From positions 3,410,001-3,474,000 of the forward strand of contig NZ_JAHKSI010000001.1 in the NCBI RefSeq assembly GCF_019720915.1: 64,000 nt of DNA, given 5' to 3'. Source of the DNA: Alkalihalobacillus sp. TS-13. Its GTDB lineage: Bacteria > Bacillota > Bacilli > Bacillales > Fictibacillaceae. The notes below the pieces were generated by a model. It made no database searches and was not told the origin of the DNA. It saw only the letters and a program-made list of their open reading frames with translations. Of this stretch, positions 53,866 to 63,284 are shown piece after piece; the first letter of the stretch is position 1, and the number at the start of each line of letters is the position of its first letter. A program made the position numbers and the translations under genes.

Positions 53866-53988
53866 GTGTACATGTACACATTTTGTAAACACCTGTCACA
53901 TCAGAATGTATACGTAATTGTACACTTGTACACGATATTGTACACTTCATGTTTACTTCTTGTGTACATGTATACATTTTTGTGTACA
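53866..53988. promoter_or_regulatory. parC-like centromere/operator array upstream of parM
   Basis: A perfect palindrome GTGTACATGTACAC (53866-53879) is followed by TGTACAC at 53919, 53927 and 53939, and GTGTACA at 53962 and 53982, with ATGTATAC variants at 53907 and 53968. Seven to eight TGTAC-type sites in 123 bases upstream of parM fit a ParR-binding iteron array that also controls the par promoter. The rest of the gap (54001-54430) has no recognisable gene; a 31-codon frame at 54119-54214 lacks a ribosome site. Confidence 0.65.
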
Positions 53989-54429
53989 TACCATTATTTA
54001 GTAAATTCAACCTCTCCCTACTCTCTATTAAACAATCTAAAATGAATAGATATTCGATTTGTTTGTGTCTGATGTTGTAATTTATTGTCATATTTATAGA
54101 GTACTATGACATGAAAAGATGGAGAGAAAAGATTTGATAGAGGAATTAGAAACGGTGGATCGAAGTTTCGATTTGAAATATATGACAAACCAGTGCGTTT
54201 TGAGATACTATTAATTTTTTAAGAAAGGGGTGTGTAGGTGAATTGATAAAGAGGGTAAGACGTTTTGAATAGGTCTATTAGATTATAAAAGAGGAAGAAG
54301 ACTCAATTAATTATTGGAACAATATTACAATTAGCGGTATGCTGGTAAGCGGTTGTTAAAATGAAAATAAATCGTGGAGTAATGATAATGAGAGAATACC
54401 TAAATAACACATCCACAAATAGAATGCAT

Positions 54430-54465
54430 AAAAACTCCCTTCTATTTCACTGAATAGGAGGGAGT
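54430..54465 (-). terminator. Intrinsic terminator of aceA
   Basis: ACTCCCT-CTATT pairs with AATAG-AGGGAGT, and TTTT follows on the minus strand. Confidence 0.85.
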
Positions 54466-54492
54466 AAATGGTGGAATATTGTTGATTCTTTC

Positions 54493-55776
54493 CTAATTCG
54501 CAGATCGGAATTGATCACTTTCTGTCGAGCCTGTGAGTGCTGTTGTAGATGAAGTACCTCCAGAAATGACCTTAGCTACTTCATCAAAGTAACCCGTTCC
54601 AACTTCACGTTGATGCCTTGTTGCTGAATATCCGTATTTTTCGCTGTTGAATTCAGCTTGTTGCAACTCAGAATATGCCGCCATTCCTCGATCTTTGTAT
54701 TGTCTTGCCAATTCAAACATACTGTGATTTAAAGCATGGAATCCTGCAAGAGTGACAAACTGGAACTTATATCCCATGTTACCAAGCTCTTTCTGGAATT
54801 TAGCGATCGTCAAATCATCTAATTTAGCTTTCCAGTTGAATGAAGGTGAGCAATTGTATGCAAGTAGTTTACCTGGATATTTTTCATGGATTGCATCAGC
54901 AAATTGTTTCGCTTCTTCAAGGTTTGGTTCGGATGTTTCACACCATACCAAATCTGCATAAGGTGCATACGAAAGCCCTCTTGCAATTGCTTGATCAATG
55001 CCCGGATTTGTGCGGAAAAATCCTTCTGGTGTGCGTTCACCGGTGATAAAATCTGCATCCACCGGGTCGATATCACTAGTGATAAGATCTGCAGCGTTCG
55101 CATCTGTACGAGCGACAATAATCGTCGGTACCCCCATGACATCTGCTGCGAATCGCGCTGAGATCAAGTTGCGGACGGAAGTTTGGGTTGGAAGCAATAC
55201 TTTCCCTCCTAAATGTCCGCATTTTTTCTCAGAAGACAATTGATCCTCGAAGTGAACACCTGCCGCTCCCGCTTCAATCATGCTCTTCATTAGTTCGAAC
55301 ACATTCAATTGACCACCGAATCCTGCCTCAGCATCTGCAACAATCGGAGCAAACCAATCAATGTCATCCGACCCTTCCATACACTGAATCTGATCAGCAC
55401 GTTGCAGAGTCTGGTTGATCCGTTTCACAACCTGCGGAACACTATTGGCTGGATAGAGACTTTGGTCAGGATACATATTACCTGAAAGGTTTGCATCGGC
55501 TGCAACCTGCCACCCGCTTAAGTAAATAGCCTTCAACCCTGCCTTAACCTGTTGCATGGCCTGGTTCCCCGTCAAAGCACCAAGAGCGTTGATATAACCA
55601 TCAGTATTAAGCAGCTTCCAAAGCTTTTCAGAACCATGTCTTGCTAGTGTATGTTCAATCTCGATCGAGCCTCTTAAACGTACTACGTCTTCGGCTGTAT
55701 AGGGTCTTGTAACACCTTTCCAACGTTCATTATTCGTCCAATCGTGCTCTAATTGTTCGATCTTTTCATTAGTCAA
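54493..55776 (-). CDS. aceA: Isocitrate lyase
   Basis: 427 residues. The active-site signature is [13 protein letters not shown] with the catalytic Cys, and [32 protein letters not shown] and [10 protein letters not shown] are further hallmarks. It splits isocitrate into glyoxylate and succinate in the glyoxylate shunt, allowing growth on acetate or fatty acids. Start TTG 55776 lies after AGGGAGG. Malate synthase, usually next door, is not in this window. Confidence 0.96.
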   Translation of the reverse strand: MTNEKIEQLEHDWTNNERWKGVTRPYTAEDVVRLRGSIEIEHTLARHGSEKLWKLLNTDGYINALGALTGNQAMQQVKAGLKAIYLSGWQVAADANLSGNMYPDQSLYPANSVPQVVKRINQTLQRADQIQCMEGSDDIDWFAPIVADAEAGFGGQLNVFELMKSMIEAGAAGVHFEDQLSSEKKCGHLGGKVLLPTQTSVRNLISARFAADVMGVPTIIVARTDANAADLITSDIDPVDADFITGERTPEGFFRTNPGIDQAIARGLSYAPYADLVWCETSEPNLEEAKQFADAIHEKYPGKLLAYNCSPSFNWKAKLDDLTIAKFQKELGNMGYKFQFVTLAGFHALNHSMFELARQYKDRGMAAYSELQQAEFNSEKYGYSATRHQREVGTGYFDEVAKVISGGTSSTTALTGSTESDQFRSAN

Positions 55777-55812
55777 CGTTATATCCTCCCTTATATCAAA
55801 TCAGTTTAATTT

Positions 55813-55914
55813 TCAGTAAGCTGGAAGCTTCCATTTTTCGCCCTGTAAGAAATCGTAGTCTTTACCGCCATCGATTGTCTTAATAGAATTGGTATTCACT
55901 TCCTCCCATTCCAT
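55813..55914 (-). other. 33-codon reading frame upstream of aceA, possible gene remnant
   Basis: The frame MEWEEVNTNSIKTIDGG... ends in GEKWKLPAY and a stop 36 bases before aceA. It has no ribosome binding site, and an in-frame TGA lies just upstream. It reads like protein-coding sequence and could be the tail of a lost upstream gene. I cannot assign it. Confidence 0.25.
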
Positions 55915-55967
55915 AAGACCATTAAGTATTCAACAGAAATAGAAAGGACGAGGTGCCCCTCATCCTT

Positions 55968-56105
55968 CTATTCTGCTTTCTTAGACAAGCAGTGCTCACA
56001 CTCCATGAAATATGACTCAGCCTGTTCCACAATCGTCTGTCCACATTCAGGACATTTCTTCTTGGGTAAGTTTTTGAAAAATTGAACCGGATTTTCCAAA
56101 GCCAT
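55968..56105 (-). CDS. Small zinc-ribbon protein (YhfH-like)
   Basis: 45 residues with two CxxC pairs, KKCPECGQ and MECEHCLSKK, and the start ENPVQFFKNLP typical of the YhfH family. It is probably a zinc-ribbon peptide of unknown function. ATG 56105 follows AAGGAGGAA at good spacing. Its upstream region is shared with the divergent luciferase-like gene and contains four copies of an operator-like motif. Confidence 0.82.
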   Translation of the reverse strand: MALENPVQFFKNLPKKKCPECGQTIVEQAESYFMECEHCLSKKAE

Positions 56106-56146
56106 TTGTAATTCCTCCTTTTTTTGTTTAATATCCTTTATTTTTT

Positions 56147-56359
56147 CTGTTATAGTACAGTATACATAAGTCAGGTGACTTTGTGTACCCATTTTTTGAT
56201 TTTTTTGAAATTTAATTATTCAATAGGCGTAAAACCCTGTTATACAGGTCTTTTTTGAAATTAAAAATTCGTCTTTAAATATATGCCTGTTATATTACAG
56301 AGTCTTGATATTAAAAATAACCATGAAAAAAACCCCATTAAGGAGCTGTTATATGACAA
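56147..56359. promoter_or_regulatory. Four operator-like CTGTTATA-NN-ACAG sites in a divergent promoter region
   Basis: CTGTTATAGTACAG (56147-56160), CCTGTTATACAGG (56236-56248), CTGTTATATTACAG (56287-56300) and CTGTTATATGACAA (56346-56359) lie between the YhfH-like gene and the oxidoreductase gene. All share CTGTTAT, and three share the CTGT...ACAG symmetry. A dimeric repressor controlling both genes would explain them. No other gene is seen in 56106-56493. Confidence 0.5.
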
Positions 56360-56493
56360 TATAAAAGGAATCATTTTCATATGATGTTCATAATAAATAT
56401 GGGACCCCTGGAAATACAAGCATACTTTTTTATAATTGCACTGATTATTGATAAGATTAATCAGTAACTATATAAAAGAAAGAAGATGAGAGC

Positions 56494-57510
56494 ATGTCAT
56501 CAGAACAAACATTAATAGGTATTCCAGTTTCGGTATTAGATCTTTCTCCTATCTTAGCTGGTGGTACACCCTCTGACTCTTTTCAAAATACAGTAGATTT
56601 AGCACAACAAGCTGAAAGATGGGGATATAGACGGTATTGGCTAGCAGAACATCACAATATGCCAGCAATTGCGAGTTCTGCTACCTCAGTATTAATCGGT
56701 CATGTTGCTGAACACACTTCAACGATACGTGTAGGCTCAGGTGGGATCATGCTGCCAAATCATGCACCACTTGTCATAGCTGAGCAATTTGGAACCTTGG
56801 AAACATTATTTCCAGGAAGGATTGATCTAGGTCTAGGAAGAGCACCTGGAACTGATCAGAGAACGGCATATGCACTAAGACGACATCACAAACAGGATGC
56901 TCAAGACTTCCCAGAGCAATTAGAGGAACTACGCAGCTACTTCGATCCATCAAGAACTAGTGAAAGCATGAAAGTTCGAGCTTATCCTGGTGAAGGATTG
57001 GACGTTCCGATTTGGTTATTAGGGTCAAGTGGTTTCAGTGCTGAATTGGCTGCACGAGAAGGATTACCGTTCGCTTTTGCCAGCCATTTCTCACCCAACA
57101 ATACTCTTCCTGCACTAGAGGTATATCGTAACTATTTCGAACCATCCGATATACTCGAGAAACCTTACGCAATGGTAGGTGTCAATATAATTGCAGCTGA
57201 TACGGATGAAGAAGCACAATGGTTGGCAACTTCCTTACAGCAACAATTTCTGAATTTGATCCGAAACAGACTGGGTCCGCTACAGCCTCCTGTGGAAAGC
57301 ATGGAAGGAAGATGGACTGAATATGAAAAGGTAGCATTACAACAACAATTGGGTGGCTCTATTATCGGTAGTCCTGAAACTGTAAAAGATAAGCTTAAGA
57401 AGTTTCTTGAGGAAACGAAAGCAGACGAACTGATCGTCGCTTCTCAAATCTTTGACCATAAAGCACGGTTACATTCATACGAAATTCTCTCAGAAATTAT
57501 GAATGCCTAA
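56494..57510 (+). CDS. LLM-class (luciferase-like) flavin-dependent oxidoreductase
   Basis: 338 residues, a TIM-barrel luciferase-like protein of the MsnO8 group: [20 protein letters not shown] near the start, [40 protein letters not shown] and [13 protein letters not shown]. It uses reduced FMN or F420-like flavin and O2; the substrate is unknown. ATG 56494 has GATGAGA upstream, a weak site. Divergent from the YhfH-like gene. Confidence 0.87.
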   Translation: MSSEQTLIGIPVSVLDLSPILAGGTPSDSFQNTVDLAQQAERWGYRRYWLAEHHNMPAIASSATSVLIGHVAEHTSTIRVGSGGIMLPNHAPLVIAEQFGTLETLFPGRIDLGLGRAPGTDQRTAYALRRHHKQDAQDFPEQLEELRSYFDPSRTSESMKVRAYPGEGLDVPIWLLGSSGFSAELAAREGLPFAFASHFSPNNTLPALEVYRNYFEPSDILEKPYAMVGVNIIAADTDEEAQWLATSLQQQFLNLIRNRLGPLQPPVESMEGRWTEYEKVALQQQLGGSIIGSPETVKDKLKKFLEETKADELIVASQIFDHKARLHSYEILSEIMNA

Positions 57511-57514
57511 TAGA

Positions 57515-57552
57515 AAGGAGCCTGTTGAATATAACTTTCAACATGGCTCCTT
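57515..57552. terminator. Intrinsic terminator after the LLM oxidoreductase
   Basis: AAGGAGCC-TGTTGAA pairs with TTCAACA-GGCTCCTT, followed by CTTCTTG. Confidence 0.8.
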
Positions 57553-57569
57553 CTTCTTGTTCCATTCTC

Positions 57570-58922
57570 TCAACCTAAAGATTTCAGATAATGACAAACG
57601 GTTTCAATTCCAAGCGTGAAGTTTTCTAAATGGAAATGCTCGTTTGGTGCATGGAGGTTTTCGGATGGTAAACCAAAGCCCATCAGCACAACAGGAGCAT
57701 CCAGCACTGTGGAAAATACCTCTACAATCGGAATCGATCCCCCTTCTTTAGGAAACAGAGGTTGTACACCATAAACCGTTTCATATGCATCTGCCGCTTT
57801 TTGTATCATCGGATTCTTGGAGTCTAATAAAACTGGTGCAGCTTGGATCGATTGTTTCAATAGAACCTTTGTCCCTGCAGGTTTATGAGTCTTCACATGC
57901 TGTTCAATCTTTTCAAAAACAGTTTGTGGATCTTGCTCACCAACAAGACGGCAGCTGATTTTTGCACTCGCCTCACATGGGACAATCGTTTTGATCCCCT
58001 CTCCCTGAAACCCAGCAGTAATCCCGTTTATTTCAAGTGTTGGCCGGATACCGGTTTGTTCAAGAAAATTAAACCCTTCTTCACCAAACAACGCTTCCAA
58101 TCCCAATTCTTGCTTTGTTTTAACCTCGTTGAATGGAATTGCAGCCACTTCATCTTTCAATTCTTCCGTAGGATCTGGTACTCCTTCATAAAATCCTTCA
58201 ACTGCAACTTTTCCATTTTGTTCGTGTAACGAGTCTAATAGTCGAACGAGATTATGTGCAGCATTTGGAACCCCTCCCCCATATACACCGGAATGAAGAT
58301 CAGAGTTTGCTGTTTTTACGAAAAGCTCCAAAGCTAACGCACCTCTAAGAGACGTACAGATCGCTGGTTGTCCTCTTTCAATGAATGAAGTATCGGAAAT
58401 AAGCACTGCATCACAGGATAGCTTGTCTGTATGTTGTTTTATGTAAGGGGGGAGATTCGGGCTTGCCTGCTCTTCTTCACCCTCGATGCATAGCTTTACA
58501 TTGACTGGGAGTTTTCCATCTTCATCCATCAGTGTTTGAAGGGCTTTTACATGGATGAAAAGCTGGCCTTTATCGTCTGTGGCACCTCTTGCATAAAGCT
58601 TGTCGTCTCTCACTTCAGGTTCAAACGGAGGTGAATCCCATAATTCTATCGGGTCCGCTGGTTGTACATCGTAATGGCCATATATCAATACAGTCGGCTT
58701 ATCATCCGCGTGCAGCCAGTCTGCGTAGACAATTGAATGTCCAGCTGTTTCTATCGTTTCGATGTTTTCCATACCGACCTCTTCAAGTGATGCCGCGAGC
58801 CACTCTGCAGCCTTTCGCACATCCCCTTTATGCTCGGGAAGCGTTGAAATACTCGGTATCTTTAAAAATTCTATCAATTGTTCGATATATGCCGTGTTAT
58901 GTATCATCTTAGAATCTTTCAC
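57570..58922 (-). CDS. M20-family dipeptidase/metallopeptidase
   Basis: About 450 residues with two domains. Metal ligands appear in VLIYGHYDVQPADP (His, Asp), YARGATDDKGQ (Asp) and CIEGEEEQASPN (catalytic Glu and Glu ligand); His near the end is in LPSENLHAPNEHF. The lid/dimerisation domain is in the middle (DLHSGVYGGGVPNAAHNLVR). It probably cleaves dipeptides with two zinc ions. Start GTG 58922 lies eight bases after GGGAGG. It may be the distal gene of a longer transcript from the sucrose operon. Confidence 0.9.
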   Translation of the reverse strand: MKDSKMIHNTAYIEQLIEFLKIPSISTLPEHKGDVRKAAEWLAASLEEVGMENIETIETAGHSIVYADWLHADDKPTVLIYGHYDVQPADPIELWDSPPFEPEVRDDKLYARGATDDKGQLFIHVKALQTLMDEDGKLPVNVKLCIEGEEEQASPNLPPYIKQHTDKLSCDAVLISDTSFIERGQPAICTSLRGALALELFVKTANSDLHSGVYGGGVPNAAHNLVRLLDSLHEQNGKVAVEGFYEGVPDPTEELKDEVAAIPFNEVKTKQELGLEALFGEEGFNFLEQTGIRPTLEINGITAGFQGEGIKTIVPCEASAKISCRLVGEQDPQTVFEKIEQHVKTHKPAGTKVLLKQSIQAAPVLLDSKNPMIQKAADAYETVYGVQPLFPKEGGSIPIVEVFSTVLDAPVVLMGFGLPSENLHAPNEHFHLENFTLGIETVCHYLKSLG

Positions 58923-59022
58923 ACAGTCAACCTCCCTAAAAAAATGATCTATATCAATAAGTATAACAGTAAAAAAGCCCACAAAAACTTTCTCTGTGAG
59001 CTTTTTTGTATGAATCAACTAA

Positions 59023-60528
59023 TTATCCATTCAATGGGTTCATGTTGGCTTCTCTCTTTGCCTCTTCAGAAGTTTGATACGTATACCCAGTCAATTCCCA
59101 CTTCCATAAATCAAAGGTGACTGACCCAGACGATGAAAGGTGGATAGAAGAGTTCTTTTTATCAGGAAAAATCCGGGAAGAAAAGACTTCCTCACCGTCA
59201 TTAACAAAGACTTCAATGGAAGACTGATCGATGAACAATTGTAATGTCGCTAGCTTCGGTATTTGACAACTTCTTGATTCTGTAGATTTATTGTCAAAGT
59301 TTTTCCTTTCAAGGGTAAGCACTTTTGATTCGTTTTGATAAATTAATTTTGCATAGTCGAATAGATCGATTTCAAAGCGGTTGTAAGGATCAGCATGTCC
59401 AAACTTCAATACTATTTCCATGACGTCCCCATCAAGTTCAGAAAGATGCAGCGATTCGTTATTTATATTGAAATCTTTCTTTTCAAAAAGGGTCCCTCGC
59501 ATCTTTTTAAGTTCTTCTACAGGACTTTGATGGAATTTCCCATTTTTTATGCGAAGTTCTCTCGGAATGGTCATATTGTGGATCCATTTATAAGCCCGAG
59601 TTGGCTGTTTTTCTTCATCTTGATCTGGAACCCCCATCCACCCGATTAATATTCGGCGCCCTTCCTCATCTAGAGTGGTCTGGGGAGCATAAAATTCAAA
59701 TCCACGGTCAAGTTCACAGAAAGGACCATGATGGAGAACAGCACCATCGTAGTCAAGTTCACCAATGACATAGCCCGATTGATGAACATTGTTATAGTGA
59801 ATGCCTTGTGGTTCCAAGCCTTGAGGAGAAAACAAGAAAACATCCACACCATCCATATGGAATAAATCCGGGCACTCCCACATATAGCCAAGATAATCGT
59901 TTTCTTTTGAACCTGAAATCTCGCCTTTCAACTCCCAATCAATTAAATCATCAGACATATAAAGGACCGCACAACCAAAATGATCTTTTGTTTGGGCTCC
60001 GATTATCATATACCATTTATCATGATGTTTCCATACTTTAGGATCACGGAAATGAGCAGAATACCCTTCTGGCAAATGGATAACGACTCCTTTTTTCTCA
60101 AAATGGATCCCATCCTCTGAGACAGCTAAACATTGATAAGTCTCGCGTTCATTCCTCTCATTTTTGACATTACCCGTATAGAATAATTTCATTTTTCCAT
60201 CATGGTTGACTGCACTGCCGGAATAACAACCATTTTGTTCATACCATTCACTGGGTGTCAGTGCGATTGGTTCAAATATCCAATGAATGAGGTCTTGAGA
60301 CGTATAATGTCCCCAGAACTTTGCTCCATGTCCTGTTTTGAACGGCATCCATTGAAAAAAAACATGATACTTGTCTTTCCAATGGATAAGTCCGTTCGGG
60401 TCGTTCATTAACCCAACTGGTGGCATTAAATGAAAATCCAGGCGATAGGGATCACTTTCCACTATCTCTTGATATTCTTTTATCTCTTCATAGGCTTTCT
60501 TTCTTAATGATCGGTCCTTGTTCTGCAT
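59023..60528 (-). CDS. scrB: Sucrose-6-phosphate hydrolase (GH32)
   Basis: 501 residues. The nucleophile motif is MNDPNGLIHWKDKYHVFFQW, the RDP motif is HFRDPKVWKH and the acid/base motif is MWECPDLFHMD. A C-terminal beta-sandwich domain follows. No signal peptide, so it acts in the cytoplasm on sucrose-6-phosphate made by the PTS. ATG 60528 follows AGAGGAG. Downstream of scrA in the same operon. Confidence 0.93.
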   Translation of the reverse strand: MQNKDRSLRKKAYEEIKEYQEIVESDPYRLDFHLMPPVGLMNDPNGLIHWKDKYHVFFQWMPFKTGHGAKFWGHYTSQDLIHWIFEPIALTPSEWYEQNGCYSGSAVNHDGKMKLFYTGNVKNERNERETYQCLAVSEDGIHFEKKGVVIHLPEGYSAHFRDPKVWKHHDKWYMIIGAQTKDHFGCAVLYMSDDLIDWELKGEISGSKENDYLGYMWECPDLFHMDGVDVFLFSPQGLEPQGIHYNNVHQSGYVIGELDYDGAVLHHGPFCELDRGFEFYAPQTTLDEEGRRILIGWMGVPDQDEEKQPTRAYKWIHNMTIPRELRIKNGKFHQSPVEELKKMRGTLFEKKDFNINNESLHLSELDGDVMEIVLKFGHADPYNRFEIDLFDYAKLIYQNESKVLTLERKNFDNKSTESRSCQIPKLATLQLFIDQSSIEVFVNDGEEVFSSRIFPDKKNSSIHLSSSGSVTFDLWKWELTGYTYQTSEEAKREANMNPLNG

Positions 60529-60627
60529 GATTCCTCTCCTCTGTCTATCTGAATATTGCTTTATACCAATAGTAAGAAAACCCTGTATCTAGACAAGGTC
60601 TTCATTACCTTATAAGCTTTTTTATTC

Positions 60628-62037
60628 TTATGCTGTTTCTTTCTGAACGGATTTATTTTTGTCCGAAAAGCCAATTACCCATGTCAAACCGAACGCAACA
60701 GCTATCGAAACAAGATTGACGAGAATATAGAACAAGATTTGATCATTTAAGAACAATAGCGTTCCTGGGATCACCGTGATCGCCATACCAGTTGCTTTCA
60801 GTCCGAAAAGCGTTGCCATGAAACCTCCTGCACCTCCACCGATAAGACCCATGACAAACGGTTTTACATAGCGTAAGTTAACCCCGAAGATGGCTGGTTC
60901 TGTAATTCCTAAAAAGGCAGAGAGGGCGGATGGAAGTGCCAATGCCTTCAGTTTTTTCGATCTTGATTTTAGACCAACGGCAAGAGCCGCTCCACCTTGT
61001 GCAGCTATTGAACAAGTAATGATCGGATTGAACGGATTATTGCTGAACCGTTCCAAAAGCTGAATTTCCAAGAAGTTGAATATATGATGAACACCGGTTA
61101 CGACAATGATTTGATGGAAGAATCCGATAATTAACCCACTTAACCCGAATGGCAATTCTAATATTGTAAGTGTTCCTTGAAGTATGGCTTCCTCGACAGC
61201 ATGGAAAACCGGTCCAATCACCATGAGGGAGAGGGCAATCATAACCAATAGCGTTAAAAATGGTGTAACGATCAAGTCTAAAACTTCAGGCACCACTTTT
61301 CGAATCCGTTTTTCTAATTTCGCTCCAACAAGACCTGCGATAAATGCGGGTAAAACAGAACCTTGATAACCGAGTACCGGAATGAATCCTAAAAACGTGA
61401 GTGGTTCTGCGTCACCTGCTGCTACCTCCCATGCATCTGGTAAAGAAGGAGATACTAACATGAAACCTAATACCAACCCTACAGTTGGATTACCACCAAA
61501 AACCCTGAAAGTTGACCATGCAATCAAAGCCGGCAAGAAGATGAAGGCAGTATCAGTTAAGACTTGCGTGAAAAGAATGAAGTTCTGTGAAACATCATCT
61601 GGTGTCATCCCGAAAAGTGCTAGAATTTGTTCCTGCATCACAAGACCACGTAATCCCATAAACAATCCAGTTGCAACTAGGGCTGGAATAATGGGTACGA
61701 ATACATCTCCAAATGAGCGTATCGCACGTTGAAAGAAATTCCCTTGTTTTACGACTTCCTTCTTCTGTTCATCTTTAGTAGATTCCGTGACCCCGAGGTT
61801 GGAAAGCTCCTCGTAAATTCGGTTTACAGTGCCCGTCCCTAAAATGATCTGGTATTGACCTGAATTGTAGAATGCACCTTTGACTTTATCAATGGACTCT
61901 ACCTTTTCTTGATCGATCAACTCTTTATCATTTAGCATGATACGGAGTCGAGTAGCACAATGGGCAATTGATTGGATGTTTTCTTTTCCGCCTATTGCGT
62001 CAATGATGCTTTGAGCGATGTGTTTATTCTCAGTCAT
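60628..62037 (-). CDS. scrA: PTS sucrose-specific EIIBC component
   Basis: 469 residues. The EIIB domain (1-85) has the phospho-cysteine Cys27 in SIAHCATRLRIML. The EIIC domain has about ten membrane segments (GVHHIFNFLEIQLL, GITEPAIFGVNLRYVKPFVM). No EIIA domain is attached, so the glucose EIIA must serve it. It imports and phosphorylates sucrose. ATG 62037 follows AAGGAAGG. Two LacI operators and a cre box lie 85-185 bases upstream. Confidence 0.92.
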   Translation of the reverse strand: MTENKHIAQSIIDAIGGKENIQSIAHCATRLRIMLNDKELIDQEKVESIDKVKGAFYNSGQYQIILGTGTVNRIYEELSNLGVTESTKDEQKKEVVKQGNFFQRAIRSFGDVFVPIIPALVATGLFMGLRGLVMQEQILALFGMTPDDVSQNFILFTQVLTDTAFIFLPALIAWSTFRVFGGNPTVGLVLGFMLVSPSLPDAWEVAAGDAEPLTFLGFIPVLGYQGSVLPAFIAGLVGAKLEKRIRKVVPEVLDLIVTPFLTLLVMIALSLMVIGPVFHAVEEAILQGTLTILELPFGLSGLIIGFFHQIIVVTGVHHIFNFLEIQLLERFSNNPFNPIITCSIAAQGGAALAVGLKSRSKKLKALALPSALSAFLGITEPAIFGVNLRYVKPFVMGLIGGGAGGFMATLFGLKATGMAITVIPGTLLFLNDQILFYILVNLVSIAVAFGLTWVIGFSDKNKSVQKETA

Positions 62038-62122
62038 AATACAAATCCTTCCTTTCTTAGCATAAAGTATTTGTTATAATTCTAATTTCCTACAACCCTT
62101 GAAGCGAAGGATCTTTGGAACT

Positions 62123-62136
62123 TGTAAACGCATACA
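62123..62136 (-). promoter_or_regulatory. cre-like box upstream of scrA
   Basis: On the minus strand TGTATGCGTTTACA matches the cre consensus with one mismatch. Suggests CcpA repression of sucrose uptake. Confidence 0.6.
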
Positions 62137-62147
62137 AAGGTTATTTG

Positions 62148-62219
62148 TGTGAACGATTCCACATTTCTTAAAAAAATATTTCTTTAGGCGTCTCCTACCG
62201 ACATGTGAACGATTCCACA
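62148..62219. promoter_or_regulatory. Two ScrR operators upstream of scrA
   Basis: TGTGAACGATTCCACA occurs exactly at 62148-62163 and 62204-62219, a centre-to-centre distance of 56 bases. The near-palindrome with central CG fits a LacI-family site, and the pair could allow looping. Confidence 0.8.
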
Positions 62220-62253
62220 TCAGTCATATAAAAATGATAACGTTTTCAGGAGA

Positions 62254-63243
62254 TTATACACTATTTCTCATGATAAGTCTATAGTTTAATGTAAAACTTT
62301 TATATCCAATGTGTTTGTTTTCCAATTTCTCAAGCATGTATTTCGCAGCTTTCTTTCCTGCTTCTTCATTAAAGTAATCGACAGTGGTCAATGGGGGCGT
62401 AATGTATTTGGATAGATCCGATGCACCAATACCTACTATAGCCATATCTTCTGGAATAGAGATGTTTCTTTCTTTTAAATATTCAATTGCTCCAACGGCC
62501 ATTCGGTCAGTAACGGCAAATATCGCCGTCGGATGCGCCTTCGATTGTGTTAGAATTTTTTTCATAGCTTCATAACCGGATTCATAGCTAAAATCACCTG
62601 TTTGCAGCCATTTCTCATCTAACTCACAGTCATATTTCCCACAGGTATCTAAAAATGCCATTTTACGTAGATAGCCGACTGCATGGTCTTTTTCATCCAC
62701 ACCAATAAAAGCGATTTTCCGATGGCCACGCTCAATAAGGTGTTCCGTCAATTCGATAGACGCATTGTAATCATCATATACGAGTGAAGTGACCCCCGGC
62801 AGGTCTTGACCTAAGGAAATGAAAGGAATTTTAATCCCTCTTATCGCTTCGAGAAGACGATCATTAATATTTGTCGCTAACAAAATGATTCCGTCAACCT
62901 GTTGCCCTTGCAATAGTTTGATATATTCGATTTCTTTTTCCTCATTGAGCTGGGTATTGGCAAGTAATGTTTGAAAACCGAATTTCGATAATTCACCATT
63001 GATTCCGTTCACTACTCTACTTGCTGTTTCCGTACTGATTTTAGGCAAAATCACTCCAATAACACTTGAGCGCTTTGTTCGGAGTGATTTAGCTTGTGCA
63101 CTTGGAATGTATCCAGTTTCTTTTATGGCTTTAATGATCCGTTTTCTCGCTTCTTCACTCACATAACCATTATTGTTTATGTAACGTGATACTGTCGTAC
63201 GCGATACATTTGCCAATCTTGCAATATCTTTTATCGTTGTCAT
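62254..63243 (-). CDS. scrR: LacI-family repressor of the sucrose operon (ScrR-like)
   Basis: 329 residues. The LacI helix-turn-helix and hinge are complete (TIKDIARLANVSRTTVSRYI, RKRIIKAIKETGYIPSAQA). The ligand domain has GVILPKISTETASRVVNGIN and the region around FAVTDRMAVGAIEYLKERNI. Its position before scrA and the two identical operators in the gap between them point to sucrose or fructose control. ATG 63243 follows GGAGG seven bases upstream. Confidence 0.92.
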   Translation of the reverse strand: MTTIKDIARLANVSRTTVSRYINNNGYVSEEARKRIIKAIKETGYIPSAQAKSLRTKRSSVIGVILPKISTETASRVVNGINGELSKFGFQTLLANTQLNEEKEIEYIKLLQGQQVDGIILLATNINDRLLEAIRGIKIPFISLGQDLPGVTSLVYDDYNASIELTEHLIERGHRKIAFIGVDEKDHAVGYLRKMAFLDTCGKYDCELDEKWLQTGDFSYESGYEAMKKILTQSKAHPTAIFAVTDRMAVGAIEYLKERNISIPEDMAIVGIGASDLSKYITPPLTTVDYFNEEAGKKAAKYMLEKLENKHIGYKSFTLNYRLIMRNSV

Positions 63244-63284
63244 GACTATGCCTCCGTAAAGTCCTTATCTGCATTTTACCATAA

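Noticed and set aside
53866-53988. TGTAC array considered as a CRISPR
   Set aside because: Repeats are seven to fourteen bases with irregular spacing and no cas genes; a partition centromere fits better.
54886-55243. Overlapping plus-strand frames over aceA
   Set aside because: Shadows of a highly conserved enzyme gene.
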